DNA from: Brachionus plicatilis
Taxonomy: Eukaryota > Rotifera > Eurotatoria > Ploima > Brachionidae
Length of the DNA stretch: 64,000 bases
Assembly (NCBI GenBank): GCA_010279815.1
Contig: QEOQ01000344.1
Coordinates: forward strand, 667,458 to 731,457
Direction: 5' to 3'
Below the pieces are notes generated by a model. It was given only the letters and a program-made list of their open reading frames with translations. It ran no database searches and was not told the origin of the DNA. Positions 22,601 through 34,967 of this stretch are shown here, one piece after another. Position 1 is the stretch's first letter; each line of letters begins with the position of its first letter. The position numbers and the translations under genes were made by a program.

Positions 22601-25600
22601 GCATTGAAAAAAGATAATTTTTCGGCGCATCAAAAATAATATTTTTTCCGTGAATGGAATTTAAAAATTATTATTAAAAATAATTAGTATTTCAATACAT
22701 TCACTCAATCTAAGAATTATATAATGAATATCGAAAAGAATATCAAAATTTAAAATTGAAGTGAACAAAGACAATATAAAGCTGGAATATATTTTGACCA
22801 TGAAGGCCCAAGAACCAACAATAACATAGAAGGCTATCATAATAAATTAAAAACTAGTATAAATACCGATCATCCAAATATTTATTCAGCTATAGAGGCA
22901 CTTAAAACTGAAGAAAATCAAATAGCCTTTGCTTATCATGGAAAAATTCCTGTACCATATAGAAGTAAATTAGTAGTATACACAGATGCGTCTTATACAT
23001 TTCGTCGTCAAATGTTAATTTTAGGGAAATTAACCGTCTATGAGTACATTGGTATGATCCTCGCTACTATGTCTGAGGAGGAAAAAAGGACAAAGAAATG
23101 TGTTGCCTATTCTGGTGATATAAGCGACTCAGATTCAGAAGAAGAAGAAGAAATTTATGATGACGCTTGAGATGAAGATGAATCAGGAAATAATAATAGA
23201 CGACGATAGTGAGTCAAATTACGCAGCAACTCCCTCAAGATTTAACAGATCATAGCTCAAATTCGAGTGGAAATAGCAGCGATAATTTGCTGTCTATTTC
23301 GAACTTTTTAATAAGTTCTGGTGAACATAATAACATAATTATGGAAGAAAATGGAAATTGTTATTTTATGCTATAATTTGTCATTGTTTTTTTCATTATT
23401 CTTAATTTTAATTGGACATAAAAAATTTTCTTAAACTATCTTTTATAATAAAAAATTTTATAAAACATATTAAAGACTTTTTCCGCGCATTGAAAAAAGA
23501 TAATTTTTCCGCGCATCAAAAATAATACTTTATCCGTACGCGCGGAAAAAGTATCGCGGAAAAAGTATATGTATTCTCATTTGGACCAGTTGAAAGAATT
23601 TTTTCATAATCTGGTTACATTAACAGGCCACAAAGGTCAAGATTAACAGCCAGGAATATGGAAGCAACTACTTTATTGGTATCAAATATGGATTTATTAA
23701 ATCATTGACTTGACTTAAAAAAAAAATTTTAAGTCATTAATTTGACTTAAAAAAAAAAAATTTAAGTCATTGACTTGTGACTTAAAATCAAGTCTGTTAT
23801 AAAAGTGAGAATATTGTAGAATTTTTAAAATGTTATGGTAACAATTTACTAATTGATATAGAAAAAAATTGAATTAAAATTAATTAGACTATGTATAATT
23901 TTGAATTCGATATCTTTTCTTTCTATATTTTTTTTCTACATTTTTTTTTTCAGGTAAATTCGATATTTTTTTTCTACATTTTTTTCCCAGGTAAATTCGA
24001 TATTTTTTTTTAGACATTTTTTTTCAGGTAAACTCGATATTTTTTTCACCAGTTAAATTCTATATTATCCAATAAAAATTTTTTTTCTATATTTTGTCTT
24101 TCTATATTATGTCACACTGCCTAATAAATCCATTTCATTTACTTAACCTTATCCAAGGTTTAACATATTTGTTATTGAACTTTAATTTTAATTTGTCAAA
24201 AAAAAGAAAGAAAAATTTTTTTGTTCAAATTGTATTTAAATTTCACAACACCTGTTAAACCTGCTGTGAAAAGAATAAAAAAAAAATTTTTGCACAATTA
24301 TAGAAAATGTCTTACCAAATGTCGATGAGAATTGACATCATCGAGCTGCTGTTGCAAATTATCGATCTCAACCTGAAGCAACTGTTTGCTTTTGAGCGCA
24401 CTCGCCTTACTAAACTCGCTGTCCTCCAGTTGAGCCTTTAAAGCTTTTAGAATAGACTGCTTGGGAATGTTTTCCCTAAGCTTTTCCAGTTGAGTCTGAG
24501 CGTCAAAAGCCAACGTCTTGTATTTAATCATTTGCCGCTTCAACTTGAGCACATAGTCCTGAATCGACTCGCTTGACTGACAATCAAAAGACGAGTTCAC
24601 TTTCTTGCCATTAGCCACTCCATTAGTCTCTCTCATTTTTCTCTCTAGCTCTCGTTTCTCTCGCTGCAAATTGTTGCACATTTCGCTCTCCTCTTCCAGC
24701 TGCAGCTCAATGGCCTTGATTTTTTTCTGCGCATTAAACCTCAAGTCGTCCATTTCGCTCTCCTTTTCCGCCAATTCCCTAGTCCACTTTTGCTTCTCTT
24801 TTTCCAACTGCATCTCCAGCTTGAGCTTGGTCTGTTCCAGCTGCTGAATCACAAACGTCTGCTCGTCCAGCTCTTCCTCTTGGTCTGTGGCCTTGAGCTC
24901 GAGGTCGCGCAGCTGCGCCTTGAGCTTCAAAAATTGATCTGTTCCCACTCCCTTGGACACAGAGGCGGTCTCGTACTCCTTGAGATCGCGCTCCAGCCTC
25001 TCGCACTTTTCCACATGATAATTGGTCTCTAGTTTCTGAGCGTCAAGGTCGTTTTTGAGAGCGAAGAGGTCATACTTGGTGGCCTCTCGTTCTCGTTCGC
25101 TCTTTTCGCGCAGTTCCCTCTCGGCCTCTAGTTTGCTCCTGAGCGCGCTCATCTCACCATCGAACTTGGACTGTATTTTCTCCAGCTCTCTGTTGCGAAT
25201 TTTGTTCTCTTCGCACAGGCGCTCCATGTCCTGCATTTCCTGGCAGACTTTGTGGTACTTGCGCTTGTGGATGGCGGTCTGCTTCTCTAGCTCAACTATT
25301 TCGCTCTCTTTCTCCTCGAGCTTGGCCTCGAGCGCCGAGCGCTCGGTGAGGCCGCGCAGCTCCAGCTGTTCTTTTTCCTGCTGCAGTTGTCTCTTGAAGG
25401 ACTCGTTGTCGCGACGCAGCGCCTCCAGCTGCTCGCCAGTGTTTGACTTGGAACAAAAGGAGCCGTTCACTGACAGGCCGTCTATGTCGTCCTTTTCCAG
25501 CTCCTGCTCTATTGACTTCTTGGTGTTGTAGAGTCTGAGCTCTAGCATTTCGGTCTCGATTAGCTCCAGTTTTTTGAGTGTGTCGTTGTACAAAGGCTTC

Positions 25601-28600
25601 AAATGAATGAATGAGTGAGTCAACACAATTTTAAAAATTGGAAAAAATGAAAAAAAGAAAGAACGAAAGAAAAGGGGACAAAATGAAATTTATAAGCTGA
25701 GGCTTTCTTTTAACATAATCTCTTAGGAAAACAATATTGGCCTAGATTTTTGTTTACAATTGACTAAAGAACGGAAAGTGTTAAAAGTTGTAGGCTAATA
25801 AATTTACCAATATTCATACCCTCAATTCGTTTAGCTCCTTTTCAAGACGAATGCGTTCGGATGTTTCGACCTCGAGGAGATCGATGGTGCCCGCATTGGC
25901 AGCATTCTCCTCGGCATATTCACTTTGAACATTCATCAACTAGGATGGCAAAAAATTAATTTTAAGTCAAACTTTAAAGCTTTCTAGCGAAACCTTGGTC
26001 TCAAGTTGTTGATTGAAAATTTTCAGCTCTTGCTTTTCGCTGACTAATCTGTCGCTCTTGCGTCTAAGATCGTCGAGCTCGCTCTGCATTTGCCTCAGAA
26101 TCAATTCGTTGTTCTGCACGTTGAGTATAGGCAGTAGATTTGTGTACAAACGCCACCATTTCCATTTTCTTAGTGCGAACCAAATTCGAACGTTCTTTTG
26201 CACACATTTGATCGCCGAGTGTTGGATCTAATTTAAGATAAACTATTTAAGCAAAAAATATGTGCAACCATCCCAGTTCACAAATATTTTTTTAAATTTT
26301 TTTGTTAATAAAAAATTTATTTCTATTTTATTAGGATTTTTTTGCTCATTTATTTTGGACCATCTAAACTGAGAATGTTCACTTAAACTAAAAATTTTTA
26401 TTTTCTAAAAATAAAATTTATTTTTATTTTCAGATTATGTTCTATCAGAGTTGTTTAAAAGTCACAAGTCTCAAGTCAAGTCCAAGTAAAAGATTTTAAA
26501 TTTTTTTAAGAGTCCGGCCTCTGACATTAACGAGGCCGCCTCAATAACTATCTGGAACGGCAAAAATTTCATTTGGCCGTGATCATCACTGCATGGAACG
26601 GTAAAAATTCAAATATAAATTTTGATTTAAAATGACTTGATTTTTAAGTCAAAGTCAGGACTTGGACTTTAATTTAGGACTTTTAAACAACTCCACATCC
26701 TTTTATTATTATTTTGTAATAAAATGATTTTTTTAAAATTTTATAAATTTTTGCAGACATCAAAAATTTGCAAAAACTCAGCAATACTTTGCAGAAAAAA
26801 TACTTTGAAAATGCTACTTCATTTATTAGAGTAAATTTTTTACATTAAAATAAAACAAAATTGGTTAATGTAGGATTACTTTAAAAACTAAGCAAAACTT
26901 TGCATAAAAAAATATTTTATTCACAAAATAAATAGCGTTTGAATAGTTTTGGTCATTGTTTATGATCACAATGGTCGACAGCTGCCTAGCCTTGGCTTTG
27001 TAAAAGTAGGAAAAGATGTTAATTAGCGACATCTTTGTAGATATTTTCTTAATATTACTTTTTGACAGGAATCAATAACTTAAATTAATCTCAAAAATTT
27101 AATTTAAAATTTGTAATTTTGAAATGAAATACTAATTGTAATTATTTTCTTTTTTGAAAAATAAAAATTAAAGATAAAAAAATTTCAATATAAAATTCAC
27201 TAATTTTTAAATGTAGAATATAATTTTTATTTCTTATTTAAACCAAATAAATAATAAAACCATTTTTATTCATTGTTATTTTAGGACATTTATAATATAT
27301 ACATATATCACTTTCAATTTTCAAATTGACAATGGTAGAATATAAAATAAATTTTCATCAATAAATAAATGAGAATTTGGCATCAAATTTTTACTAAAAT
27401 TTATCATCAATATAAAAATATTTGTATATATTCTTGTAAACATTGTATAGATATTGCTGTTCAAAATAATCTACTAAAATTCCTGATAATGCTAGGACAC
27501 TTGATGTTGGTGAAAAAAACAACTCGTGGTTGATCTTTAGTAGCTAAAAAAGCTTAATTGAGATATTTTAATTTAAAGCTTAATTAATATAACAAATTAT
27601 TTTTGTTATATTTATTCATAATTGATATTGGTTATAATAATTTTTTTTTTTAATGAAAAAAAAATTTTTGTGAATTTTGATGATGAATTTTTTTAATTGA
27701 TATATGTATTTTTCTTTTCGATGAAATTTTAAAAAATTTGGCCATTAGAATAAAAATATTTTGGTGATTAATTTCATTTTTTTGATCTTAAAATTTTGAT
27801 GTTATTTACTCAATTTTTTGATGATAAATTTTAGATATTTGATGATATAATGAATACCATCCATAATAAAATTTTCCTTTATTTTCGGTTTGATAAGGAA
27901 TTTTAAAAATTGATAAGTCAAAATAACGGATTTTAGCAATTCATCAATTTTTTATTGACAAAGTTTAAATCATTTGATTTAATTGAAAAATTTTAGAAAT
28001 CTAAAATTTACAAAAATTCAAAACCTTCATTATTAATTCAATTAATCGCAATTTTTAAATTGAAAAATCTTTACATGGCATTTCAGGCATAACTTGAAAT
28101 CAGCATTTGAGTATCTAATAATTGGCCAGTGCGAAAATTTAGTACATTCATTTAAAAAAAATCAAAAATTTTAATCGAAAAATAGATTATTTAAATTAGA
28201 TTTTTTTTAAATTTGTACATCGAAATGCAGCAAATAAATTATTTCAATTAAAATATTTGAGAACTTTTTAAAATTTTTATAGACAAACATTTGTCTAATT
28301 TTTGTACTAAGTTTTCACATTGAACAAAAATTGCACAGTCATAAGAAATCTCTAACTATGTCCCATGGAAAGTACTCGGATACCTTTCTTTTTTCTGGAA
28401 TTTCATATTTTTTCATTATCATTTTATTAAATTGAAAGTGACATATATATTTTAGATTAATTTATTTAATGTTCCAACTTTTGTTGAAAATTTTTTCTTT
28501 TATTAAATTTTTCAAAAAAGAAAATATATTTAATTTAATTTTTACTAAATTTCATAACTCCTAATAATTGGTTAAAATTATTAAAAGAATCACTTTTAAA

Positions 28601-31600
28601 TATAAGCAAATTCGAGTAATCAAAAAACCTTTTTTTTTTAATTCTATTCCCGTGAAATTAATTAGACTTTTACAGATTATACTTGTGAATTTAATTAGTT
28701 TTTTTTTTAAATTAAAATTACTTTTCTACGCTCAAAACCCTTTTTGGCCAAAAAAGCTCTACAATTTGTTTGAAGGCGAACAACCAAATCATTTATCTTT
28801 TCATCTCGTCGATCTTCTAATTTGGCTAGAATACCAGCTTTAAAGAATATCTTAAAAATATCTCAAATTAATTTTTTATTTTAAATCAACTTAGAANNNN
28901 NNNNNNNNNNNNNNNNNNNNNNNNNNNNNTGAGTATTTCCTATTTTAAAATAAGAATTATCCAAATCAAAATTTTTAATCAAAGACAAACATTTGTCTTT
29001 GATGCCAAGACTTTCCTCGCTGTGAATAAACATCGAAAAACGCCTAGTGAATTCTTCCAGGCTCAAAAATTCCGGATAGCCTTGTCTATAAATTCGGCAA
29101 GCTGGCAAAATTTGATAGGCCTTGAGCTCTTTACGAATCAGCACTATATCTACATCCCTCATCTTCTCATCTCTATTCCCAACCAGACAAAATGTGTAAT
29201 GGCACTTGGTCTTTCGCAGTGACTCGAACAAACTGTCAACTTGGAGTTTAAAATTGACCAAAAATGTCTTTTTCTTTGACAATGTGAGCATTTTTCTAAC
29301 ACTGGCCTGTCTTTTAAGTGATCCCGAAGCACTGTTGTCCAAACATGCCAGATTAGAGTTGGTCAAACTATTTATTATTTGGCAAATAGAATTCGAAATG
29401 GTCTCTTTTTTGGACTCTTGGAGACAAATGCCTGCATTTCTGTGCGTGCTGAACTCTTTGTTGTACAAGTCCATCCATTCGTTTAAGTTGTACTCAACTG
29501 GAAAATTTCCAAATTGGTGGTGGATCACAAAGCCGGAATTGTCCGCATTTGTTGATATAAAATTTTGCTTAGAATCTGAATCAATTAATTTCTTGTAAAA
29601 GTTATCTTTTGGTTCATTTAGCTGCTCTTCAAGCAACCAGAGAAGACCGCATTGTTCCGAGCCAGTTCTGGTCAATATTGAATTGGTTGGCGCGCTATCA
29701 AACCAGTTGATCAAAGCGCTTGAGCTGTCCGGTATGTGCTCGACCAAGTCTATGTCAAGGCCTTCTTGGGCACACCGCTCAATTGGATTGATGAAATTGA
29801 GCTGAAAAAACATGAGCTGAAAACGCTCATTCAAATAATTTATCACCAGGTCCGAGTAAGAGCTTGTTTTGCTTTTGGACTGAAATCCTGGTGGATCAAT
29901 GACCAGCAATGAATTGGAAATGTTCGGATAAATTTGTCTAAAGGCTCTGTTAACACAATTAACCAGTAAATTAATGCATTCTTGGTACAGACCCAATACA
30001 AAGCCTTGTAAGCATTCTTGAGGCGAAGGGCTGCTTTGTTTTGATCCCGTTGGATTTGTCAGGCCAAAGATAAAGTCATTTAGTTGATTGAATGATATTC
30101 CGATAAGGTTAGCTGCGCGCTGTGCCTCATTTATATTCAAAAATTGTCCCTTGTGACTGGAATATTGAGCATTGGTGGCATTTGCTTTGCCAAGATGCAA
30201 AATTGCACCCAATATGCTAAGTATGGTTTTGATTTCGCCATCTGAGAAATTAAGACACCGGAATGAGTCGATTGTTGACTCGAATCTAGCTGAGTGATAA
30301 ACAAGGTCTTGGTTAGTCAAATACAAGTCTGAGTTGAGGAATATATTTCCGCTTGTCAGATCACTGAGACCTAGTTCGGTTTTAATTGACGGATTTGCTC
30401 CGTAGAGTAATGAATAAAAAATTTCATAATTTGATTCATTGTTCGGTTGGTAAATGACTCGAACTGGGTCCAAATTAATTAACTAAAATTAAAAATTAAT
30501 TTTTGTTTATTTTGATAATATTTTATATGTTTAACTTGTAAAATCAATGATGCCAATTGTCCAGAGTGATTGAATTCAAGCATTGTTACATTGGCGAATC
30601 TGTTTGATCCTGGACTATTTGTGTCCGATTTGACACAACAAAATGAGTTCAACAATATGTAAATTGAGTTTAATTTTGATTCTTGATTTAAAATTTTTGA
30701 TAAGAATTTTTACAGGAATTTGTTTTAAAATTAAAAAAGTGATATGTTCAATTGTTTACTAGGATTTTTTTTTTGTTAATTTTAATTAATTTGGGAAAAA
30801 AAAATTAAAATTTTTTTTTTAAATATAATTTAATTAGTCAATATAATTTTTTGGAACATAATGTGTCAATATTCAAATTATATTGACACAGTGAATATCA
30901 TATTTGATAAAAATTGTTCCTTATTTTTTTTTTGAATAAAAATAAATTTTGAACCATCAATCTTGTATCATCAAAATTTTATACCTGAATATTCAAATAT
31001 TGAATTTTTAAAAAATTTGAATTATTCGCCAAATAATAAAAAATCCGATCACTATTCAAAGCTAACTAAAGTTAGTATATATTATAAATGAAAACTTTTT
31101 TTCTTTTAGATTTAAATTTCGCATTGTTTTAATTAAAAAGGCAAAGTTAAAAAACTATTAGAAAATAAAATAATTTTGAAAATAAAATTTATAATACTAC
31201 TGATTTATTTTTGAAGACTTAAACTTGTCATTTTTTGACTTTCGTAAAATTAAATGCACCAAAATAGGAAAAATCTTTAAATTGTTTAATTAAAAATTTT
31301 ATAAATAAATTAGAAGTACAAATGATATTTAGCCTTTAATCTAAATAAATTTCCAAGCAAATTATTTGATTTCATTTGATTCAACAAAATTAGAACCTCT
31401 CTTTAAACTTAATGAGACAAAAATTGAAAAAAAAATCTAAATGAAAAATATTAGATTTAAAATGAAATTTTTTGTTATTAATTTGTATCAAAAATATATT
31501 TTTGTAATATAATTCAATATTTTTTAATTATTGTGTCAATATAATTTTTCTTATTGGAACATAATGTGTCAATAGAGCCACTCTAAAAAATAACGCAAAA

Positions 31601-33960
31601 ATAAAATTGATCATTAATTTTATAAAAAATTCAATTAATTTAATTAAAATTTTATCAAATTTTCAAATGGTAGGTTATTAAAAAATAACTGCTAAAATAA
31701 AGATTATCAAATTTTTTTAAAACTCTATTCTTCATAGTAAAATACTTTTTAAATTTATTTTTTTTGTGAAAATTTATTCCGATATTTATTCCAACCTATT
31801 TTTTAGGCAAAAAAAAAGACTAATTAATATTAATTGAACATCATTTTTTTAATCAATAAAATTAAAAAATTAAATTTTTTTTAATCTTCCTCATTTGTAA
31901 AGAAATTTTGAAATAACGAATTTTTTTGTCAACTCATTGGTAAAATTCGCAGGAGGTAAAACAATAGTTGTTTCACTTTGCTTCATTTTCAGAAAAAGTT
32001 TTAGACCATTAGAACAAAAATAAAGGAATCTTTTTATTTTTTATCAAAAATTTATTTTTAATTTAACTATGCTAGTATTAAACAAAAATCAAAAAAATCT
32101 ACAATTACAAATAAAAATTTAATTTTTTATAAATAAATCCGATTGAACATTTTTTGTCAATTTTCCTCGAATATTTCAATTGTGTTTTTACGAATTTATC
32201 ATATTTTTAACTGCACCTAATTATTGAATACATATTTTAAAAATATTTTCATTAGTTATCTTATTTTTAATGCTAAATATGTTTTTTTGGAATTAAGTGA
32301 ACTTTCTATTTGATATTTTACAAAGAGGGAAACATAAAAATTTAGCAATTAAACAAATTTTTTAATTTTTTTGTTGAAAAAATTTTAATTTTTAAAATCA
32401 AATTAAAAAATTGCTACAAATTATTTTTTCAATGTGTTAACTAATTCGTCATTTTAGTTTTAATTTATAAGTATTAATTTGAGGACATAATCAAAGAAAT
32501 TTTTTACTAATAAGTTTTACCAAAAATATCTACTTACCAGTAAAATTTGAGCTACTTGAGGCTGCAGCAATTTTGAACAAATAGTCCAGAATAAGTTTGG
32601 AGTTTTGACTTTTGCCACTATTTGAATGTCCTGTCAATACAATCGAATAGTCATGTCTATTAGCAAGCATGTTCTTGTATACAAATTGAGCTTGTGAATA
32701 AATGTGCGGTGGAAGATTCGATTGCTTCAAACTCTTAACAATATGAATCATATTCATGTCAATATTTTTAGCTCCCAATGCCAACATGTTGTAGCTGCCA
32801 ATTAGGGTATAAATCGAGTTTAGACCAACATGACGCTGCCTTAAACAATGAATTAAACTAGTCTCATTTATAAATCTTAATTTTGACAAATCATTGCAGT
32901 AGTCAAATTGAACTGGATTTGACTTTTCCAAGCAGTCTTCACTAACTTCAATTATTTTGCCATTTTCAAACTTAATCTTAAAATTAACCACTTCTGGCGC
33001 ACTGCTACTTCCCAAACTTTCTAAACTTGTATTCGAATTTTTGTGTATTACTTTGGCAAATATTTTAGCTGGCAAATAACCACTCGGTTGAACAAACCAA
33101 ACCTGGTTTATGTCCGAATGATCGATTTGGCCAGGCTGGTCGAACACATTTTTTCTTGTCTTGTCATTGTTTAGGGACATGCTCTTGTGGAATTCTCTCA
33201 TAATTAAATCTGCATAGGCCGGATCAGTTCTGACAGCAACTTGAACCATTTCATCCGGACTGATCTCAGCGCTCAAGTCATCAAACAATTTGCCAACTTC
33301 TTTTAAACTTTTTCCCAAAACATTTTCATAGTTCACTGATATTAGCTGATCGCCTGGAAAAAAGCCCAAGCTCATATTTTTGGCAATAATTGGTGCATTT
33401 CGAGTGTCACTAGGACTTTCCAAATTATTTTTTTCTGTAAATTTTTTGCTTATTTCTAGCTTGATTGTTTTTATCATTCTTAAAGGTACCAAAAATGATC
33501 TGTTAAGATAGGGCTCTAGTACTGAGTCATTTGGTATATTTTGGGGCACTATATAAGAAGCAATGGGCCTCAAATCTGGTATTATTTGAGATGAAATAGG
33601 AGGAGAATCATTTGTTATAAAAGAATTGCGCTTGGAAAAGGTATTTATTGATGATTCAATTGACTTGGGCACTTGTTGAGCTGGGGCCACTGGATTTTTT
33701 ATCACTTCACTTTTATGGTAAAGCTTTGGAGTTAAATTGACGTGACCAAATTTTGACATTGTTTTTAGGATACCTTTTTTTGGCTTTGGCGGTATTATAT
33801 TAGTCTGATGAGAGGAGTCTATGGATGATTTTGAAGAGGAAGAAAGTATCTGGTTATGGGCATTTTCTTCGTTTAAAGTTTGATCCGAGCTCGAAGATGC
33901 ATCTTGATCGAAATGCTTTTTTTTTCGGTCCTTATCGTCTTTTTTAAAAAACGACATCAT
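19698..33960 (-). CDS. MYO18: Unconventional myosin XVIII (PDZ, motor, IQ, coiled-coil tail)
   Basis: Eight exons, high to low: 33960-32538, 30681-30536, 30482 to about 28930 (end hidden by the gap), 28850-28722, 26227-25994, 25939-25820, 25596-24316, 20483-19698; about 1890 aa. Order: charged Lys-rich N-terminus; PDZ about 160-250; SH3-like segment (INQVWFVQPSGYLP); motor with P-loop GHSNSGKS (444-451), switch I region NSPGSNRF (496-503), switch II DPPGFQ (719-724); converter, one IQ-like motif (CRAFLAKKGFERRK), then coiled coil from about 1160 to the acidic C-terminus. PDZ plus motor is diagnostic of class XVIII. These myosins bind actin, associate with Golgi/membranes or myosin-2 filaments, and are poor or inactive ATPases; the switch II Gln and altered switch I fit that. 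Start is one of two adjacent ATGs (33960, 33957). Exon 2 acceptor and exon 3 donor are the least certain. Confidence 0.9.
20575..20760. repeat. Tandem repeat in myosin intron, about 3 units of 55-63 bp
   Basis: Units contain GAACAGGGCCAAATAAATTA followed by an AAAAAGTACAAAAAGTAC stretch. Degenerate, non-coding, in the last intron of the myosin gene. Confidence 0.7.
21132..21863 (+). pseudogene. 5'-truncated non-LTR retrotransposon, C-terminal end of reverse transcriptase
   Basis: An open frame of about 243 codons starting without an ATG (first codon GTG). The sequence is the thumb/post-catalytic part of CR1/Jockey-type LINE reverse transcriptases: DLGVVFSKDLKWDEHI, LVRPKLEYASQVWHP, LESVQRRATKI, LELTTLEERGIRGDLI. 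The catalytic palm (FADD box) and endonuclease are absent. It is preceded by (ATT)n and followed by a hairpin and (ATT)n. Fully open, hence recent. Opposite strand to the host myosin gene, within its last intron. Confidence 0.85.
21851..21898 (+). repeat. 3' hairpin and ATT tail of the truncated LINE
   Basis: ATCTTTGG (21851-21858) pairs perfectly with CCAAAGAT (21865-21872) around the stop codon of the reverse transcriptase frame; a (ATT)n run follows at 21888-21898. This gives a reference for the orphan hairpin-microsatellite tails elsewhere in the window. Confidence 0.6.
22191..22232 (+). repeat. Retroelement-like 3' tail: hairpin then (TAC)4
   Basis: CTTGGAG-AAT-CTCCAAG (22191-22207), then (TAC)4 at 22221-22232. 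Preceded by a GC-containing stretch (CGACTACTATAGCC). Likely 3' end of a different truncated LINE. Confidence 0.45.
22530..23576 (+). mobile_element. MULE-like DNA transposon remnant nested in a hAT element
   Basis: Flanked by identical 8-bp copies TCATTTGG (22522-22529 and 23577-23584), matching the 8-9 bp duplications of Mutator-like elements; removing the insert restores the hAT reading. Near both ends are direct repeats with the unit TTTTTCCGCGCATTGAAAA (about 49-base period, two or more copies at each side), and the outermost TACTTTTTCCGC is inverted at the right end. The interior carries a transposase fragment (22775-23170). Confidence 0.75.
22775..23170 (+). pseudogene. MULE transposase C-terminal fragment
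   Basis: Open for about 131 codons to TGA at 23168. It contains GIYFDHEGPRTNNNIEGYHNK and HPNIYSAIEALKTEE, the conserved C-terminal signature of MULE transposases, then an acidic tail (SDSDSEEEEEIYDDA) before the stop. The DDE catalytic region is missing. The acidic tail and intact frame suggest decay is recent. Confidence 0.75.
23905..24070 (+). repeat. Tandem repeat made of polypyrimidine-CAGGTAA units
   Basis: About four units of roughly 40-45 bases, each with ATTCGATATTTTTTTTCTAC followed by T-run CAGGTAA. The units look like a splice acceptor joined to a donor, but lie on the strand opposite the host myosin gene, so no splicing role is claimed. Confidence 0.6.
26446..26695. mobile_element. 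hAT-like MITE, family B, in a myosin intron
   Basis: Left end CAGAGTTGTTTAAAAGTCAC; right end GGACTTTTAAACAACTC, slightly decayed. Interior has the AAGTC/GACTT words and a GGAACGGCAAAAAT word also seen at about 60890. No clean 8-bp duplication remains. Confidence 0.7.
28897..28929. other. Assembly gap (33 N) at the end of the myosin motor exon
   Basis: The run of N lies directly after codons for FKIGNT of the converter and before the next intron, so it probably hides the last coding base or bases and the splice donor. Only one hidden coding base is needed to close the phase with the next exon. Confidence 0.95.
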
Positions 33961-34967
33961 TTTTAAACCAGGAGCCTTTAAAACCTTGGAAAATTAATAT
34001 TTTTGAATGCTTATTAAAATTTTAGAGATTTGAAATAATTAAAAAATAAAGAGATTGAATTAGAAGTGAATGTTGAGAATAGAAAAAAAAAAGACATTAG
34101 TGAATCTATGCATTTAGCTAAAATAATTTTGCTTTAAATTAATTCAAAATTCAAAGATAATTAAAAACAAAAAACATAAAGTTTAATCTTTTTATTTATT
34201 TTTTCTTCTCAGTTGGATTTAAAAACAATTATCTCATAAATCAAAAGATAGCCTATATTTTATTTTAAATTATGATTTGAAGCGGTTTTTATTTTAGAGC
34301 TTCAAAGGTAATAAAAATAGGCTAATGACTATAAAATTAATAAAAGTGTTTTTGTTGTTGTTGTTGACCAATTTTCTTAAAATAGTCAACCTTTAGCAGA
34401 AAAAAAATTAAAATTTCGGTGAGCAAAAGATTTGAATTCTGGGAAAACATTCTAAACTATTTTAAATTTTTTTTAATTCAGAATAAACATAATTAGATAA
34501 AAACTTTAATTAATAAGTTTTTTATAAATATCAACGAAATAGATAAATATTACCAAAAATTCATTGAGATTTTATTTTTTATTTAGAATTTGTTTTAGGT
34601 TCTATTTTAATTAATACTAAATATCAACAATTTTTAACTACTATCTTAAGAAAATAGATATATTTTTCCATGAAAAAACGAAAAAACTCTGATAAAATTC
34701 TAGATTTTTTCTCATTAAATTCATTATTTTAAACATAATTTTAGCAAAATTTAAAAAAAAATTGATTTATAGAGGAAAATATTATTAATTCTATTTTTTT
34801 GTAATTTTAAGCAGATCTTAAAAAATAGCTTTTTTTACTTGATTTTAATGATTTGCAAAATTTTATGATGACATTTAAAGTAATGCTTAATAAACACTAC
34901 AAATATCAATTTTTCTTGATAAATAAATAAATAAAAATAGCTTTTTGCTAATTTATTTTAATAAAAA

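Larger units (their letters stand above)
22465..23796 (+). pseudogene. hAT transposase remnant, split by a MULE insertion
   Basis: The C-terminal hAT dimerisation motif is readable in two pieces on either side of 22530-23576: LSIPASFG to the left, then GPVERIFS and GYINRPQRSRLTARNMEA to the right, ending near LLN. Repeated AAGTC/GACTT words and a degenerate CTG end (about 23796) follow, as in the family B MITEs. The left end of the element is not identifiable. Confidence 0.7.

Noticed and set aside
25055..25531. Long plus-strand frame rich in Ser/Leu
   Set aside because: Antisense shadow of the myosin coiled-coil exon; no independent motif.
26446..26695. 8-bp target duplication for this MITE
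   Set aside because: The flanking octamers (TGTTCTAT and CATCCTTT) do not match, so none is claimed.
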